This document shows, in pieces, positions 1 to 6,955 of a DNA stretch of 11,329 nt. Source of the DNA: Pseudonocardiales bacterium (GTDB lineage Bacteria; Actinomycetota; Actinomycetes; Mycobacteriales; Jatrophihabitantaceae); the NCBI GenBank assembly GCA_030840415.1, contig JAVEEO010000194.1, positions 1-11,329 on the forward strand, written 5' to 3'. Numbering within the stretch: position 1 is the stretch's first letter; each line of letters begins with the position of its first letter. Both the position numbers and the translations under genes were made by a program. The notes under the pieces were generated by a model that saw only the letters and a list, made by a program, of their open reading frames with translations, was not told the DNA's origin and searched no databases.

Positions 1-38
1 ACGTCGCAGGTCTCGACGACGGGCCCGGGCCGCCGGTT

Positions 39-68
39 GAGCTGTTCTACTCAGCTCGGGTCGAGTAG
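39..68 (+). promoter_or_regulatory. Two overlapping, mutually exclusive hairpins upstream of the first gene
   Basis: Bases 39-44 (GAGCTG) pair with 52-57 (CAGCTC) around a 7-base loop. Bases 47-52 (CTACTC) pair with 63-68 (GAGTAG) around a 10-base loop. Base 52 lies in an arm of both and 47-51 is the loop of the first, so only one stem can form at a time. The pair ends 44 bases before the start codon at 113. It could be a leader switch, the end of an upstream transcript cut by the window edge, or chance. Short 6-bp stems are common in GC-rich DNA. Confidence 0.25.
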
Positions 69-112
69 TTGTCGCGATCCGCCGGCCGGATCCGACGGCC
101 AGGCTCAGCGAC

Positions 113-1681
113 ATGGATGCCACCCTCCCGAGTCGCGCGATTCCCGCTACCCAGCTGTCCGGCGCCGTCCGCGTCCTGCTGCAACTGCTGGCAGGTGTGC
201 CGGCCCTCGCGGTGGTCCGGCTAGCCCGGGCCACCATCGGCCGGCGGCCGGCCGGCCTCGCCGTCCTCGGCCGGTTCGGCGCCGGCCTGGTGGAGCTGGC
301 CGGCCCGGTCGCCGCCGTCCTCACCGCGGCGCATGCCCGGCGCACCGTCCCGGCCTTCCGGTCGGCGACGCTGGGCTGCAGTCCGTGGCGCTCGGCCTTC
401 GAGGCCGGCCGATTGACCGGCTACCTCGCTGCGCTTCCGGTGCTGGACAAGGCCGGTTACATCGACCGCTATCCGCTGGCCCAGCGCTGCCGCGGCGGCG
501 AGCTGCCGGCCACCGGTGCCGAGCTCGACGAATCCTCCGGCTCGTCCGGGCGTCCCTATCAGTGGCTTCGCTCGCGCGCCGAACTGGACCAGGTCGAACG
601 CGGCCTGGCCGTCCAGGCGGAATGGATGCTGCGAAGCCGCCACAACGACCGGATCGTGGTCCTCAACTGCTTCTCGATGGGCGCCTGGGCCACCGGCTCG
701 TCGGTGACGGCGGCACTGCGCCGGGTGGGCACGATCAAGTCGTGCGGGCCCGACGCCGACAAGGCACTGGCCGCCATCGAGCTGTTCGGCCCGGATGCCT
801 GCTACGTCGTCTGCGGCTACCCGCCGTTCCTTGCCACCCTGCTGGACGCCGCGGCGGCGCGCGGCCTGGACCTGCGTGACTGGGAGCTGTGGGGATTCGT
901 CGGCGGCGAGGCCATGACCGAGGTCCTGCGCAGCCGGCTGGAGCGGGTGTTCTGCCAGGTCCGGTCCGCCTACGGCGCCTCCGATCTGGATGTCGGGGTG
1001 GCCGCCGAGACGGATCTCGCCGTTGCGCTCCGGCAGGCGGCCGGAGCGAACCCGGACCTCGCGCAAGCACTGTTCGGCCACACCGGCCGGCTGCCGATGG
1101 TCTTCCAGTACGACCCGTCGACCTATTGCGTCGAGACGATCGGCGGCGAACTGGTGGTCACCGTCACCCGGCGGTTGCTCTCGCCTCGGGTCCGCTATGC
1201 CGTCCACGACGCCGGGGGATCGCTCTCCTACCGCACTGCGCTGGCGATTGCGGGGGCGCACGGGGTGGAACTGCCCGTGGACGGGGCCGCTCGGTTGCCC
1301 TTCCTCTACGTGGCCGGCCGGGTGGATTCCACGCTGTCCTACCTGGGCGCCAACCTCTATCCCGAGGACGTGGACGCGGCCCTCGGCGTGCTGGCCGAGG
1401 AGCATCCCGAGTTCGGGCTGGGCGCCTTCTGCCTGGAACTCCTCGACGCCGCCGACGGCACCAGCGCCCCACGGATCCACGTCGAGGCGCGGTCCACCGC
1501 GGTGGCCGACCAGCTCCGGCGCGGTATCGCCGCCTGGCTGGTGGCGCACAACCGGGACTGGGCGGCCGCCGCGGCGGAGAACCCGAACGCCCTGGCCTTC
1601 GACATCCAGCTCGCCGACCCCGGCACCGGGGTGTTCCGGTGCAACGCCCACCGCATCAAGCGCCGGTACGTCCTGCACTGA
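113..1681 (+). CDS. PaaK/CapK-type adenylate-forming enzyme (acyl/aryl-CoA ligase-like)
   Basis: This 522-residue protein belongs to the adenylate-forming superfamily and most resembles phenylacetate-CoA ligase/CapK proteins, which activate a carboxylic acid with ATP as an acyl-AMP. The nucleotide-binding loop is SSGSSGRP at 141-148. GGEAM follows at 264-268 and YGASDL, the YGxTE-like motif, at 287-292. A hinge-type RVDSTLSYLGANLYPEDV runs from 403, and a C-terminal Lys sits at about 516 in HRIKRR, where the catalytic lysine is expected. The canonical PaaK start (ARRTVPAFRSATLG) begins only near residue 75, so there are about 70 extra N-terminal residues, many hydrophobic. The ATG at 113 has no clear Shine-Dalgarno site, so the true start may lie further in. 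The stop lies inside a 15-bp tandem repeat. The gene probably shares a transcript with the nitroreductase gene 85 bp downstream. The acid substrate and the acceptor (CoA or carrier protein) cannot be read from sequence. The family call is firm, the role unknown. Confidence 0.85.
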   Translation: MDATLPSRAIPATQLSGAVRVLLQLLAGVPALAVVRLARATIGRRPAGLAVLGRFGAGLVELAGPVAAVLTAAHARRTVPAFRSATLGCSPWRSAFEAGRLTGYLAALPVLDKAGYIDRYPLAQRCRGGELPATGAELDESSGSSGRPYQWLRSRAELDQVERGLAVQAEWMLRSRHNDRIVVLNCFSMGAWATGSSVTAALRRVGTIKSCGPDADKALAAIELFGPDACYVVCGYPPFLATLLDAAAARGLDLRDWELWGFVGGEAMTEVLRSRLERVFCQVRSAYGASDLDVGVAAETDLAVALRQAAGANPDLAQALFGHTGRLPMVFQYDPSTYCVETIGGELVVTVTRRLLSPRVRYAVHDAGGSLSYRTALAIAGAHGVELPVDGAARLPFLYVAGRVDSTLSYLGANLYPEDVDAALGVLAEEHPEFGLGAFCLELLDAADGTSAPRIHVEARSTAVADQLRRGIAAWLVAHNRDWAAAAAENPNALAFDIQLADPGTGVFRCNAHRIKRRYVLH

Positions 1682-1726
1682 CACGTCCTGCACTGACACG
1701 TCCCGCACCGACACGTCCCGCACTGA
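1667..1726 (+). repeat. 15-bp tandem repeat, four copies, carrying a stop codon
   Basis: There are four head-to-tail copies of the unit yACGTCCTGCACTGA: 1667-1681, 1682-1696, 1697-1711 and 1712-1726. Copies 1 and 2 differ only at the first base. Copies 3 and 4 share a T-to-C change (CCCGC), and copy 3 also has CCGA in place of CTGA. A decayed fifth unit (CACACCCGATCAGA) follows. Copy 1 is coding: it supplies the last four codons (YVLH) and the TGA of the adenylating enzyme. As the unit is exactly five codons, the TGA recurs in frame in copies 2 and 4. The repeat most likely arose by slippage or duplication of the gene's end. Confidence 0.9.
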
Positions 1727-1752
1727 CACACCCGATCAGACATCCCTGAAAT

Positions 1753-1758
1753 GGAAGG
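1753..1758 (+). promoter_or_regulatory. Ribosome binding site of the nitroreductase gene
   Basis: GGAAGG lies 8 bases before the ATG at 1767. It decides the start, because an in-frame reading extends far upstream through the adenylating enzyme gene. Confidence 0.7.
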
Positions 1759-1766
1759 CAAGCACG

Positions 1767-2753
1767 ATGAGCGAGACCAGCACCGCCGCCACCGGCCAGC
1801 AACTGGCCGCGAGCCTGCCGGCGGCACACCGGCGAGTACTCACCGCGGCACTGCGCGCCCCGAGCGCCCACAACGCGCAACCCTGGCGCATCCGGCTGGG
1901 AACCGGCCGCCGCTACGAGTTGCACTACGACCACCACGACTACCTGCCCGCCGATCCCGAGGACCGGGACGCCTACCTCTGCATGGGCGCGTTCTGCGAA
2001 ACCCTCGCCCTCGCCGCCGCCGGCGAGGGCCTGGTCGCCGACCTCGACCTGGTGCTGCGGCGCACCGGCACCGATCTGCACGTCGCCGACGTGGAGCTAC
2101 GGCCGGGTGCGGTCGCCGACCCGCTGGCCGCCGCCGTCGCGCACCGTGCGACGAACCGGTCTCGCTACACCGACGAACCGCTGCCCGCCGAGCTGACCGG
2201 CGCGCTGCGCGAACTGCGCTGCGTGCTCGTCCCGACCGGGCAGGTCGCCAGGATCGTCCGGCGTGCCTCGGTGCTGTCCTGGCGCGATCGTCGCTTCGTC
2301 GGCGACCTAGCGGCATGGATCCGGGCCGACTCCGACGCACCGGACGGGATGTCACCACGCCAACTCGGCCTGGCACGCTACGAATGGCTGGCGCTGCGGG
2401 CGGCGTTCGTCCTGGGCCGGCTGCCCGCGCCACTGGCCCGCGCCTACAGCGGACGCGACATCAGGTTGCTCGGCGAGGCACCGGCAGTCGCCGTGCTGTG
2501 TGCCGATTCCGACAGTCCCGCCGACCTGGTCGAGGCGGGCCGGCGGCTGTTGCGGGCCTGGACCACGATCTGCGCCCACCGATTCGGCTACCACCCGATC
2601 TCGATCGCCATCGACTGCCCGACCACCCGTCCGGACGTCGCCGCGCTGGCCGGTGGCCACGGCACCCCGGTCGCGCTGTTCCGGATCGGCCGCCCCACCG
2701 GGTCGGCCGGCGAGAGCAATCGGCACCAGCTTGCCGACGTGCTGCGCAGCTGA
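1767..2753 (+). CDS. Acg-like nitroreductase family protein (putative NAD(P)H:FMN oxidoreductase)
   Basis: This 328-residue protein matches the long, internally duplicated nitroreductase family typified by the mycobacterial Acg/Rv2032 and Rv3131 proteins, which are of similar length. The FMN-binding signature APSAHNAQPW is at 31-40. A second family hallmark, HRATNRSRYTDEPLP, follows near 128, and the C-terminal half ends in the flavodoxin-like strand PVALFRIGRP. Members are thought to bind or sequester FMN, and many lack measurable nitroreductase activity, so the substrate is unknown. It lies downstream of the adenylating enzyme on the same strand, probably in one operon, and is convergent with the response regulator gene. 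Mycobacterial homologues belong to the dormancy (DosR) regulon. The kinase next door here is not DosS-like (it shows no GAF domains), so that link is only an analogy. No signal peptide or membrane segment is visible. Confidence 0.85.
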   Translation: MSETSTAATGQQLAASLPAAHRRVLTAALRAPSAHNAQPWRIRLGTGRRYELHYDHHDYLPADPEDRDAYLCMGAFCETLALAAAGEGLVADLDLVLRRTGTDLHVADVELRPGAVADPLAAAVAHRATNRSRYTDEPLPAELTGALRELRCVLVPTGQVARIVRRASVLSWRDRRFVGDLAAWIRADSDAPDGMSPRQLGLARYEWLALRAAFVLGRLPAPLARAYSGRDIRLLGEAPAVAVLCADSDSPADLVEAGRRLLRAWTTICAHRFGYHPISIAIDCPTTRPDVAALAGGHGTPVALFRIGRPTGSAGESNRHQLADVLRS

Positions 2754-2763
2754 CCGATCGCAA

Positions 2764-2801
2764 CCGGTCGCCGGCGGCACCGCCCGACTCGCCGGCGCCG
2801 G
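2764..2801. terminator. Hairpin between convergent genes (likely bidirectional terminator)
   Basis: CCGG-T-CGCCGGCG (2764-2776) pairs with CGCCGGCG-CCGG (2790-2801), giving a 12-bp GC stem with one bulged T and a 13-base loop. It fills the 52-bp gap between the nitroreductase stop (2753) and the response regulator stop (2806). There is no T-tract, as is usual for actinobacterial terminators. Confidence 0.55.
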
Positions 2802-2805
2802 CCCG

Positions 2806-3486
2806 CTACTCGGCCATCCCCTGCTCGATGGCCCATCGGGTCAGCTGCACCTTGTTGTGCAGCTGCAGCTTTCGGAGGGTGTTCTGCACATGGTTCTGCA
2901 CCGTCCGATGCGAGAGCACCAACCGGTCGGCAACCTGCCTGGCCGTCAGTCCCTTCGCGACCAGCCTGAGCACCTCGGTCTCCCGTTCGGTCAGCCGCGC
3001 GGGCTCGGCGACGGCTCCCCCCGCCATCCGCCGGAACTCACCGAGGACGAGGGCCGCCAAGCCGGGCGAGAAGACGGCCTGGCCGGCGGCTGTCCGACGC
3101 ACCGCCTCGATCAGCTCGTCCACGGCCGCGGACTTGATCAGGTAACCGCGCGCTCCGGCCTTCGCGGCAGCGAGCACGTCGGCGTCCTCGCCGGAGGAGG
3201 ACAGCATCAGCACCCGGATCGACGGATCGGCCCGCACCAGACCAGCCGTTGCCTCGACACCGGTCATTGCCGGCAGTTGCAGGTCCATCAACACCACCTC
3301 GGGACGAGTGGCCGGGGCCAGCCGGACCGCCGCCTCGCCGTCGGCAACGCAGGCGACCACCTCGAACCCCGCATCGACCAGGTCGCGCTCCACCGCCCGG
3401 CGCCAGATCGGATGGTCGTCGACCACCATCACCCGGACCGGCGCACCATCCCGGCCCGCGAACTCCGCCATCTCATCGCTGGTCAC
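2806..3486 (-). CDS. NarL/FixJ-family response regulator (MacR-like, LuxR HTH)
   Basis: This 226-residue DNA-binding response regulator is the partner of the overlapping kinase. The receiver domain spans about 17-135, with the acidic pair D23-D24, phosphoacceptor D68 in VVLMDLQLPAMTG, S96 in the switch position and K118. A LuxR-type helix-turn-helix follows at about 165-222 (LTERETEVLRLVAKGLTARQVA, then SHRTVQNHV as recognition helix). The GTG start at 3486 is chosen because GGGAGGAA ends 4 bases upstream and because it overlaps the kinase stop as GTGA, which implies translational coupling. An internal ATG (M6) is the alternative. Together with the MacS-like kinase it resembles the MacRS type of Streptomyces, where the pair affects morphological development. 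That parallel comes from family resemblance only. Target genes are unknown; the adjacent flavoprotein genes are candidates by position. Confidence 0.93.
   Translation of the reverse strand: MTSDEMAEFAGRDGAPVRVMVVDDHPIWRRAVERDLVDAGFEVVACVADGEAAVRLAPATRPEVVLMDLQLPAMTGVEATAGLVRADPSIRVLMLSSSGEDADVLAAAKAGARGYLIKSAAVDELIEAVRRTAAGQAVFSPGLAALVLGEFRRMAGGAVAEPARLTERETEVLRLVAKGLTARQVADRLVLSHRTVQNHVQNTLRKLQLHNKVQLTRWAIEQGMAE
2842..2865. repeat. Perfect 9-bp inverted repeat inside the response regulator gene
   Basis: CAGCTGCAC (2842-2850) and GTGCAGCTG (2857-2865) are separated by 6 bases. They encode the end of the HTH region (LQLHNKVQL). The symmetry follows largely from the codons for QLH and VQL, so a regulatory role is doubtful. 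Confidence 0.35.
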
Positions 3487-4679
3487 GCAGTTCCTCCCGC
3501 GGTCCGCACCGGAACGACGATGTCGATCTCGGTGCCCTCGCCGGGTACCGAGCTGATCCGTACCTGGCCACCGAGTTCGGCGACCCGTCCCCGGATCGAC
3601 TCGGCCACCCCCACCCGGCCCTCGGCGGCGGCTTCGTCCAGCCGGCCCGGCTGGATGCCGTCGCCGTCGTCGCGCACCGTCACCACCACCCGGTTGCCGA
3701 GATCCTCCAGGAAAACCCAGGCCGTGGCAGCTTCTCCTGCGTGTCGCTCGACATTGCGCACCGCCTCCCGGGTCGCGGCCAGCACCTCGTCGGCCACCTG
3801 ACAGGCCAGCACCACCGGGGCATCGGGCACCGAAACGGTCACCAGCTCCGAGCGCAGCGCGACGAGGTCGGCCGTGAGGTTGCGCCGGCCGGCCGGCGGC
3901 GGCGCCAGCGCCTGGCTGGTGATCAGCGCGCGCAATGCGGCCTCCTGGACGGCGGCCTCCGTTGCCAGGTCGGCCCATTCGCCACCCGCTTCGGCGCCGC
4001 GGCGGTGCACCAGGCCGAGAACCTGCAGGACCCCATCGTGGATGGAGCGGGTCAGCCGATCGCGCTCAATCAGCCGGGCGTGTTCGGCAGCCGCCTCGGC
4101 ACGCTCCTGCTCGGCACGCACCGCCGCGGTTGCCAGGTAGCCGACGATTCCCCCGACGATCACGATCAATACCCCGTTGGCCAGCGTCCGGCCGTCGTAT
4201 CCCTCGCGGGCGACCACGCTGGCCGCGAACTGGACGGCGCCGGCCAGCACGCCGGCGGTCCCGCCGAGCAGCAGCCCGGCCTCGATCGCCGCACCGGCGC
4301 CCCAGATCGAGGTCAGGGTCGGCATGCCGCCGTGGAACTGATCCGGCTGCTGGGCCACCCGGGTGAGAATCGTCAGGGCCGCACAGATAATCAGGTCGGC
4401 CAGCACGAAGCCGAGCCGGTGCGCCCGGCCTGTCGATGCCGCCCACCCGACCACTCCGGTCACCAGCACCATGGCGACCGCCACCCCGAAGGCCACTGCC
4501 GGTTCGGCGTACAGGTCCCGCCAGCGCACGATCAGGTATCCGCAGAACAGCATCGCGGCGACCCGGAACACCGCCGCGGCCCGCCACAGCGACAGCAGCA
4601 CACCCGTCGCGGCAGGTCGCCGGATCGATCCGGCCGCCCATCGCGGTTGCGCACGCCGAGGACCTCGACCGGTCAACAC
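3483..4679 (-). CDS. MacS-like membrane histidine kinase (DUF5931-type sensor)
   Basis: This 398-residue sensor kinase has a multi-pass N-terminal region: hydrophobic segments at about 36-51, 61-82, 90-107, 127-155 and 168-187. The opening LWRAAAVFRVAAMLFCGYLIV is typical of the DUF5931 domain of MacS-family kinases. A short coiled linker (about 188-206) leads to a HisKA_3 dimerisation/phosphoacceptor motif, RDRLTRSIHDGVLQVLG, with H214 as the predicted phosphorylated residue. The HATPase_c domain shows the N-box REAVRNVERHA (N309), the G1 box DDGDGI (337-342), the G2-like GRVGVAESIRGRV (354-366) and GEGTEIDI near 380-387. The ligand is unknown; the sensor is nearly all membrane, with no large extracellular loop. 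Start: GTG at 4679, preceded by AGGGG with tight spacing. A second in-frame GTG at 4601, just before the first hydrophobic segment, is possible but lacks a ribosome site. The stop overlaps the regulator start. Confidence 0.9.
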   Translation of the reverse strand: MLTGRGPRRAQPRWAAGSIRRPAATGVLLSLWRAAAVFRVAAMLFCGYLIVRWRDLYAEPAVAFGVAVAMVLVTGVVGWAASTGRAHRLGFVLADLIICAALTILTRVAQQPDQFHGGMPTLTSIWGAGAAIEAGLLLGGTAGVLAGAVQFAASVVAREGYDGRTLANGVLIVIVGGIVGYLATAAVRAEQERAEAAAEHARLIERDRLTRSIHDGVLQVLGLVHRRGAEAGGEWADLATEAAVQEAALRALITSQALAPPPAGRRNLTADLVALRSELVTVSVPDAPVVLACQVADEVLAATREAVRNVERHAGEAATAWVFLEDLGNRVVVTVRDDGDGIQPGRLDEAAAEGRVGVAESIRGRVAELGGQVRISSVPGEGTEIDIVVPVRTAGGTA

Positions 4680-4722
4680 CCACCCCTGCCCGTCATCGCT
4701 TCTGCCATCTCGTGGCTGAAGC

Positions 4723-4735
4723 TACTATCCGGTCA
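4723..4735 (+). promoter_or_regulatory. -10 element of a probable leaderless promoter
   Basis: TACTAT (4723-4728) fits the actinobacterial TANNNT -10 pattern. Six bases separate it from the A of the ATG at 4735, so transcription would begin at the start codon itself. No Shine-Dalgarno site precedes this ATG, which agrees with a leaderless mRNA. No convincing -35 box is visible. Confidence 0.6.
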
Positions 4736-5226
4736 TGGTGAGCTGGGCCGAGTTCGCCGCGAGCGCGCCACGCATCGCTGCGGTCTTCACCCGACGGCAC
4801 GCGGCGACCGGCAACCTGTGCATGCTGGCCACCCTGCGCTCGGACGGGTATCCCCGGATCAGCCCGATGGAGCCGCGGTTCTTCGAGGACCGGCTATGGC
4901 TGGCCGGCATGCCGGGCACCCGGAAGTTCGACGACCTGGCACGCGATCCGCGGTTCTGCCTGCACACCGCCACCGTGGACACCCACGTCGGCGACGGGGA
5001 CGCCAAGCTCTGGGGCAAGGTCCACGACGAGCGGGACCCGGCGCTGCACCGGCGCTTCGCCGAGGACCTGTTCGCCGACACCGGCCTCGACCTGCGCGGC
5101 AGCGAGTTCGACCACCTCTACGACACCGACCTGACCGGTGCCTCCGCGATCGCCTACGACGGCAGCCACCTCGACATCACCGCCTGGACGCCCGGACAAC
5201 CGGAACGGGTGACCCGCAAGCACTGA
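4735..5226 (+). CDS. Pyridoxamine 5'-phosphate oxidase-like (flavin split-barrel) protein
   Basis: This 163-residue cytoplasmic protein is a single FMN/F420-binding split-barrel domain of the PNPOx-like superfamily. The N-terminal strand set GNLCMLATLRSDGYPRISPM (about 27-46) is the family's usual opening, with basic and Ser residues placed to contact the flavin phosphate. It is followed by RLWLAGMPGTRKFDDLARDPRFCLHTA (about 53-79), the second half of the barrel, and KLWGKVHDERDP (about 91-102). The C-terminal half is shorter and divergent, so true pyridoxamine phosphate oxidase activity is not implied. Relatives include F420-dependent reductases, haem-degrading enzymes and stress proteins, and the cofactor (FMN or F420) cannot be decided here. 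It diverges from the kinase gene across 55 bp and is convergent with the lectin-domain gene 33 bp away. It appears monocistronic. Confidence 0.85.
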   Translation: MVSWAEFAASAPRIAAVFTRRHAATGNLCMLATLRSDGYPRISPMEPRFFEDRLWLAGMPGTRKFDDLARDPRFCLHTATVDTHVGDGDAKLWGKVHDERDPALHRRFAEDLFADTGLDLRGSEFDHLYDTDLTGASAIAYDGSHLDITAWTPGQPERVTRKH

Positions 5227-5253
5227 CGCCCGTTTCCGTTCCCTCCGCGGGCG
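5227..5253. terminator. Weak hairpin in the convergent gap
   Basis: CGCCCG (5227-5232), directly after the PNPOx-like stop, pairs with CGGGCG (5248-5253) around a 15-base loop. It sits in the 33-bp gap before the stop of the lectin-domain gene. The stem is short, so this is a tentative bidirectional terminator. Confidence 0.3.
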
Positions 5254-5259
5254 AGCGGC

Positions 5260-6891
5260 TCAGCCGGTGGGCTGCGCCGTCCCGGACGCCCAGATGGGCA
5301 GGTAACCGGCGTTGTACAGCACGAGGTTGCCGTCACTCTGTAACACCAGCAGGTTGCCGGCGGCACCCGAACTGGCTGTCGTCGTCCACAGCACCGTGCC
5401 CGAGGAGGTCACCAGCGCGAGGTTGCCGGCGGTCTTGACCGCCAGCCGGTCGCCGGCGGCGACGGCGGTGGCCGGCGTGGCCCAGACAACCCTGCCGGCG
5501 GAGTCGGTGAGCACCGCCCGGCCGGCCGTGGTGACGGCGAGCTTGTGGGCGTACGAACTCTCGCCGTTGCCGATGGACGAACCAGCGGCCAGGCTCTGGC
5601 CGCTGTGCAGGATGAACGGTCCGGTTGCCGCTACCGGTGTCGTGGTGGCACGGTAGGCGATCTCGCCGGTCAGGCTGGCCCCGGTGCTGAAGCGGCAGGT
5701 CTGGGTGAAGGTGGCGTCGAAGGCGATTGGCGCGTGGTCGGCGTCGAAGCCGACCTGTTTGATGGTCACGGTTGCGGTCGAGGATGCGCAGCCGCGGCCC
5801 TCACCCGTCACCAGGAAGCGGAACCCGTTCGAGCCGTCCCCGGTAGCCGGATGGGTTCCGACGGTGAGCGGCCCACCGCTGCCGTCGTCGATCCTGACCT
5901 CCCAGGCGGCGCCAGCATTCTGCGTGCTGGCGTGGAAACTGCCCGGGCCCTGAGTGGCCACCTGCATCCGCGCCTGGGCATCGGTGATGAGATAGGACTT
6001 GCCACCGCCGACGTAATCCCCGGGCTGGCTGTTGATGCGCAGCAGGGTACGTCCCGCCGGTCCGGTCCCGGCCACGACGGTAGCGATATTCCGGCCCCCG
6101 ATCGGGACCGTCAGGGTTGCGCTGCGGGTGCCGGCGGCCCGTGGCGCGAAGGCCAGCACTACCGAGCAGGATGCGTGCGGTGCGAGCGTCCGGCCCGAGC
6201 AGCCGTCCGAGACGACCGGGAAGTCGCCGCCGTCGGCACCGGACCAGCTCGCCGAACCCGCGGCGAGGCCGGTCGTTGCGGTGTTGCGGAACCAGAGTGG
6301 CAGCAGCGCCGGGGACCGGGTGCCGACCGGGACGTGCGGCCAGGAGAACGACCGGGCGCCGGTGACCACGTACGGTGACGCTGACGGCTCGCCGAGCTGC
6401 AGCTCACCGAAGATGATCGCGTTGTCGTTGCTGGTGTAACCGCAGGTGGTCTGGAACCGCACGTCCAGCCGGGTGATCGCGGTGCCGCTGGAAGCGATGT
6501 CGACGATGGTGAACCGTACGTTCGAACAGCTTTGGCTGCCCTCACCGAGGGTGCCGTAGCCGCGTACGCCGTCGACGTCGTCGCCGTAGTAGGTACCGGT
6601 GGAGAAGGTCTCACCGTTCGGAGCCTGCAGGTCCAGGCTGAAGGAACGGTTGGCGGTGCCGCCGCCCATCGCGATGCTCAGCTTGTCGGTCCGGGCATAG
6701 CCGCCGACCGAGGTGACATTGGTGGGGTCGTACTCGACGGGGCCCGCCATCGGCGACGGTGGCGCCAGCGAGGTGGAGACACTCACCCGGACGGTGGACA
6801 GCAGACCGGCCGCTGCTGCCGGACCGGTGAACACCAGCGAGCTGCCCAGAAAGGCAATGAGTGCAGCACCGACCGTCATCAATTTCCGCAC
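5260..6891 (-). CDS. Secreted protein with duplicated beta-rich modules, ASH-like domain and bulb-type lectin domain
   Basis: This is a 543-residue exported protein. A Sec signal peptide is seen: basic MRK, hydrophobic stretch 7-22, and AAAA at 25-28 before the likely cleavage. Two related beta-rich modules lie at about 55-167 and 283-415. Each ends with a Cys, a strand of F-x-(T/V)-x-F-x-x-T-C type (150 and 399) and a closing G-E strand. Between them, about 180-277, is an ASH/choice-of-anchor-D-like domain (VPVGTRSPALLPLWFRN, then LAPHASCSVVLAFAPRAAGTRSATL). The C-terminal 429-543 is a bulb-type lectin fold with three internal repeats. Only the last keeps the full mannose-binding motif QxDxNxVxY (Q518, D520, N522, V524, Y526); the others are degenerate (for example KTAGNLALV). 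Start: GTG at 6891, with GGGGG at 6898-6902 six bases before it and the basic n-region. ATG 6879 would lose that region, and ATG 7002 would bury the signal peptide. It diverges from the protease gene. The role is probably extracellular carbohydrate binding. No catalytic domain is visible. Confidence 0.82.
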   Translation of the reverse strand: MRKLMTVGAALIAFLGSSLVFTGPAAAAGLLSTVRVSVSTSLAPPSPMAGPVEYDPTNVTSVGGYARTDKLSIAMGGGTANRSFSLDLQAPNGETFSTGTYYGDDVDGVRGYGTLGEGSQSCSNVRFTIVDIASSGTAITRLDVRFQTTCGYTSNDNAIIFGELQLGEPSASPYVVTGARSFSWPHVPVGTRSPALLPLWFRNTATTGLAAGSASWSGADGGDFPVVSDGCSGRTLAPHASCSVVLAFAPRAAGTRSATLTVPIGGRNIATVVAGTGPAGRTLLRINSQPGDYVGGGKSYLITDAQARMQVATQGPGSFHASTQNAGAAWEVRIDDGSGGPLTVGTHPATGDGSNGFRFLVTGEGRGCASSTATVTIKQVGFDADHAPIAFDATFTQTCRFSTGASLTGEIAYRATTTPVAATGPFILHSGQSLAAGSSIGNGESSYAHKLAVTTAGRAVLTDSAGRVVWATPATAVAAGDRLAVKTAGNLALVTSSGTVLWTTTASSGAAGNLLVLQSDGNLVLYNAGYLPIWASGTAQPTG

Positions 6892-6897
6892 CGCGAA

Positions 6898-6902
6898 CCC
6901 CC
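6898..6902 (-). promoter_or_regulatory. Ribosome binding site of the lectin-domain gene
   Basis: Read on the minus strand this is GGGGG, six bases before the GTG at 6891. It supports that start over the ATGs at 6879 and 7002. Confidence 0.5.
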
Positions 6903-6939
6903 GATGAGCACACCGCCCCGACCAGCCCTCGTTGGCCGG

Positions 6940-6955
6940 TGGGCAAGGCTGCCCA
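6940..6955 (-). promoter_or_regulatory. Small perfect hairpin in the leader of the lectin-domain gene
   Basis: TGGGCA (6940-6945) pairs with TGCCCA (6950-6955) around a 4-base loop, 49 bases upstream of the GTG start and inside the expected 5' leader. It may be a protein-binding site, an mRNA stabiliser or chance. Confidence 0.3.

Noticed and set aside
1667..1726. CRISPR-like array
   Set aside because: The 15-bp units are directly adjacent with no spacers and begin within a coding sequence.
221..1729. A 502-codon minus-strand frame opposite the adenylating enzyme
   Set aside because: Low-complexity composition and no motif. Its start lies in the 15-bp repeat. The plus strand carries the full set of adenylate-forming motifs.
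1751..3145. A 464-codon plus-strand frame across the nitroreductase and response regulator genes
   Set aside because: Arg/Pro-rich shadow product that crosses two convergent genes with clear family motifs in other frames.
2500..5438. Long plus-strand frames opposite the two-component genes
   Set aside because: They are antisense shadows of the kinase and regulator, whose catalytic residues are all present on the minus strand.
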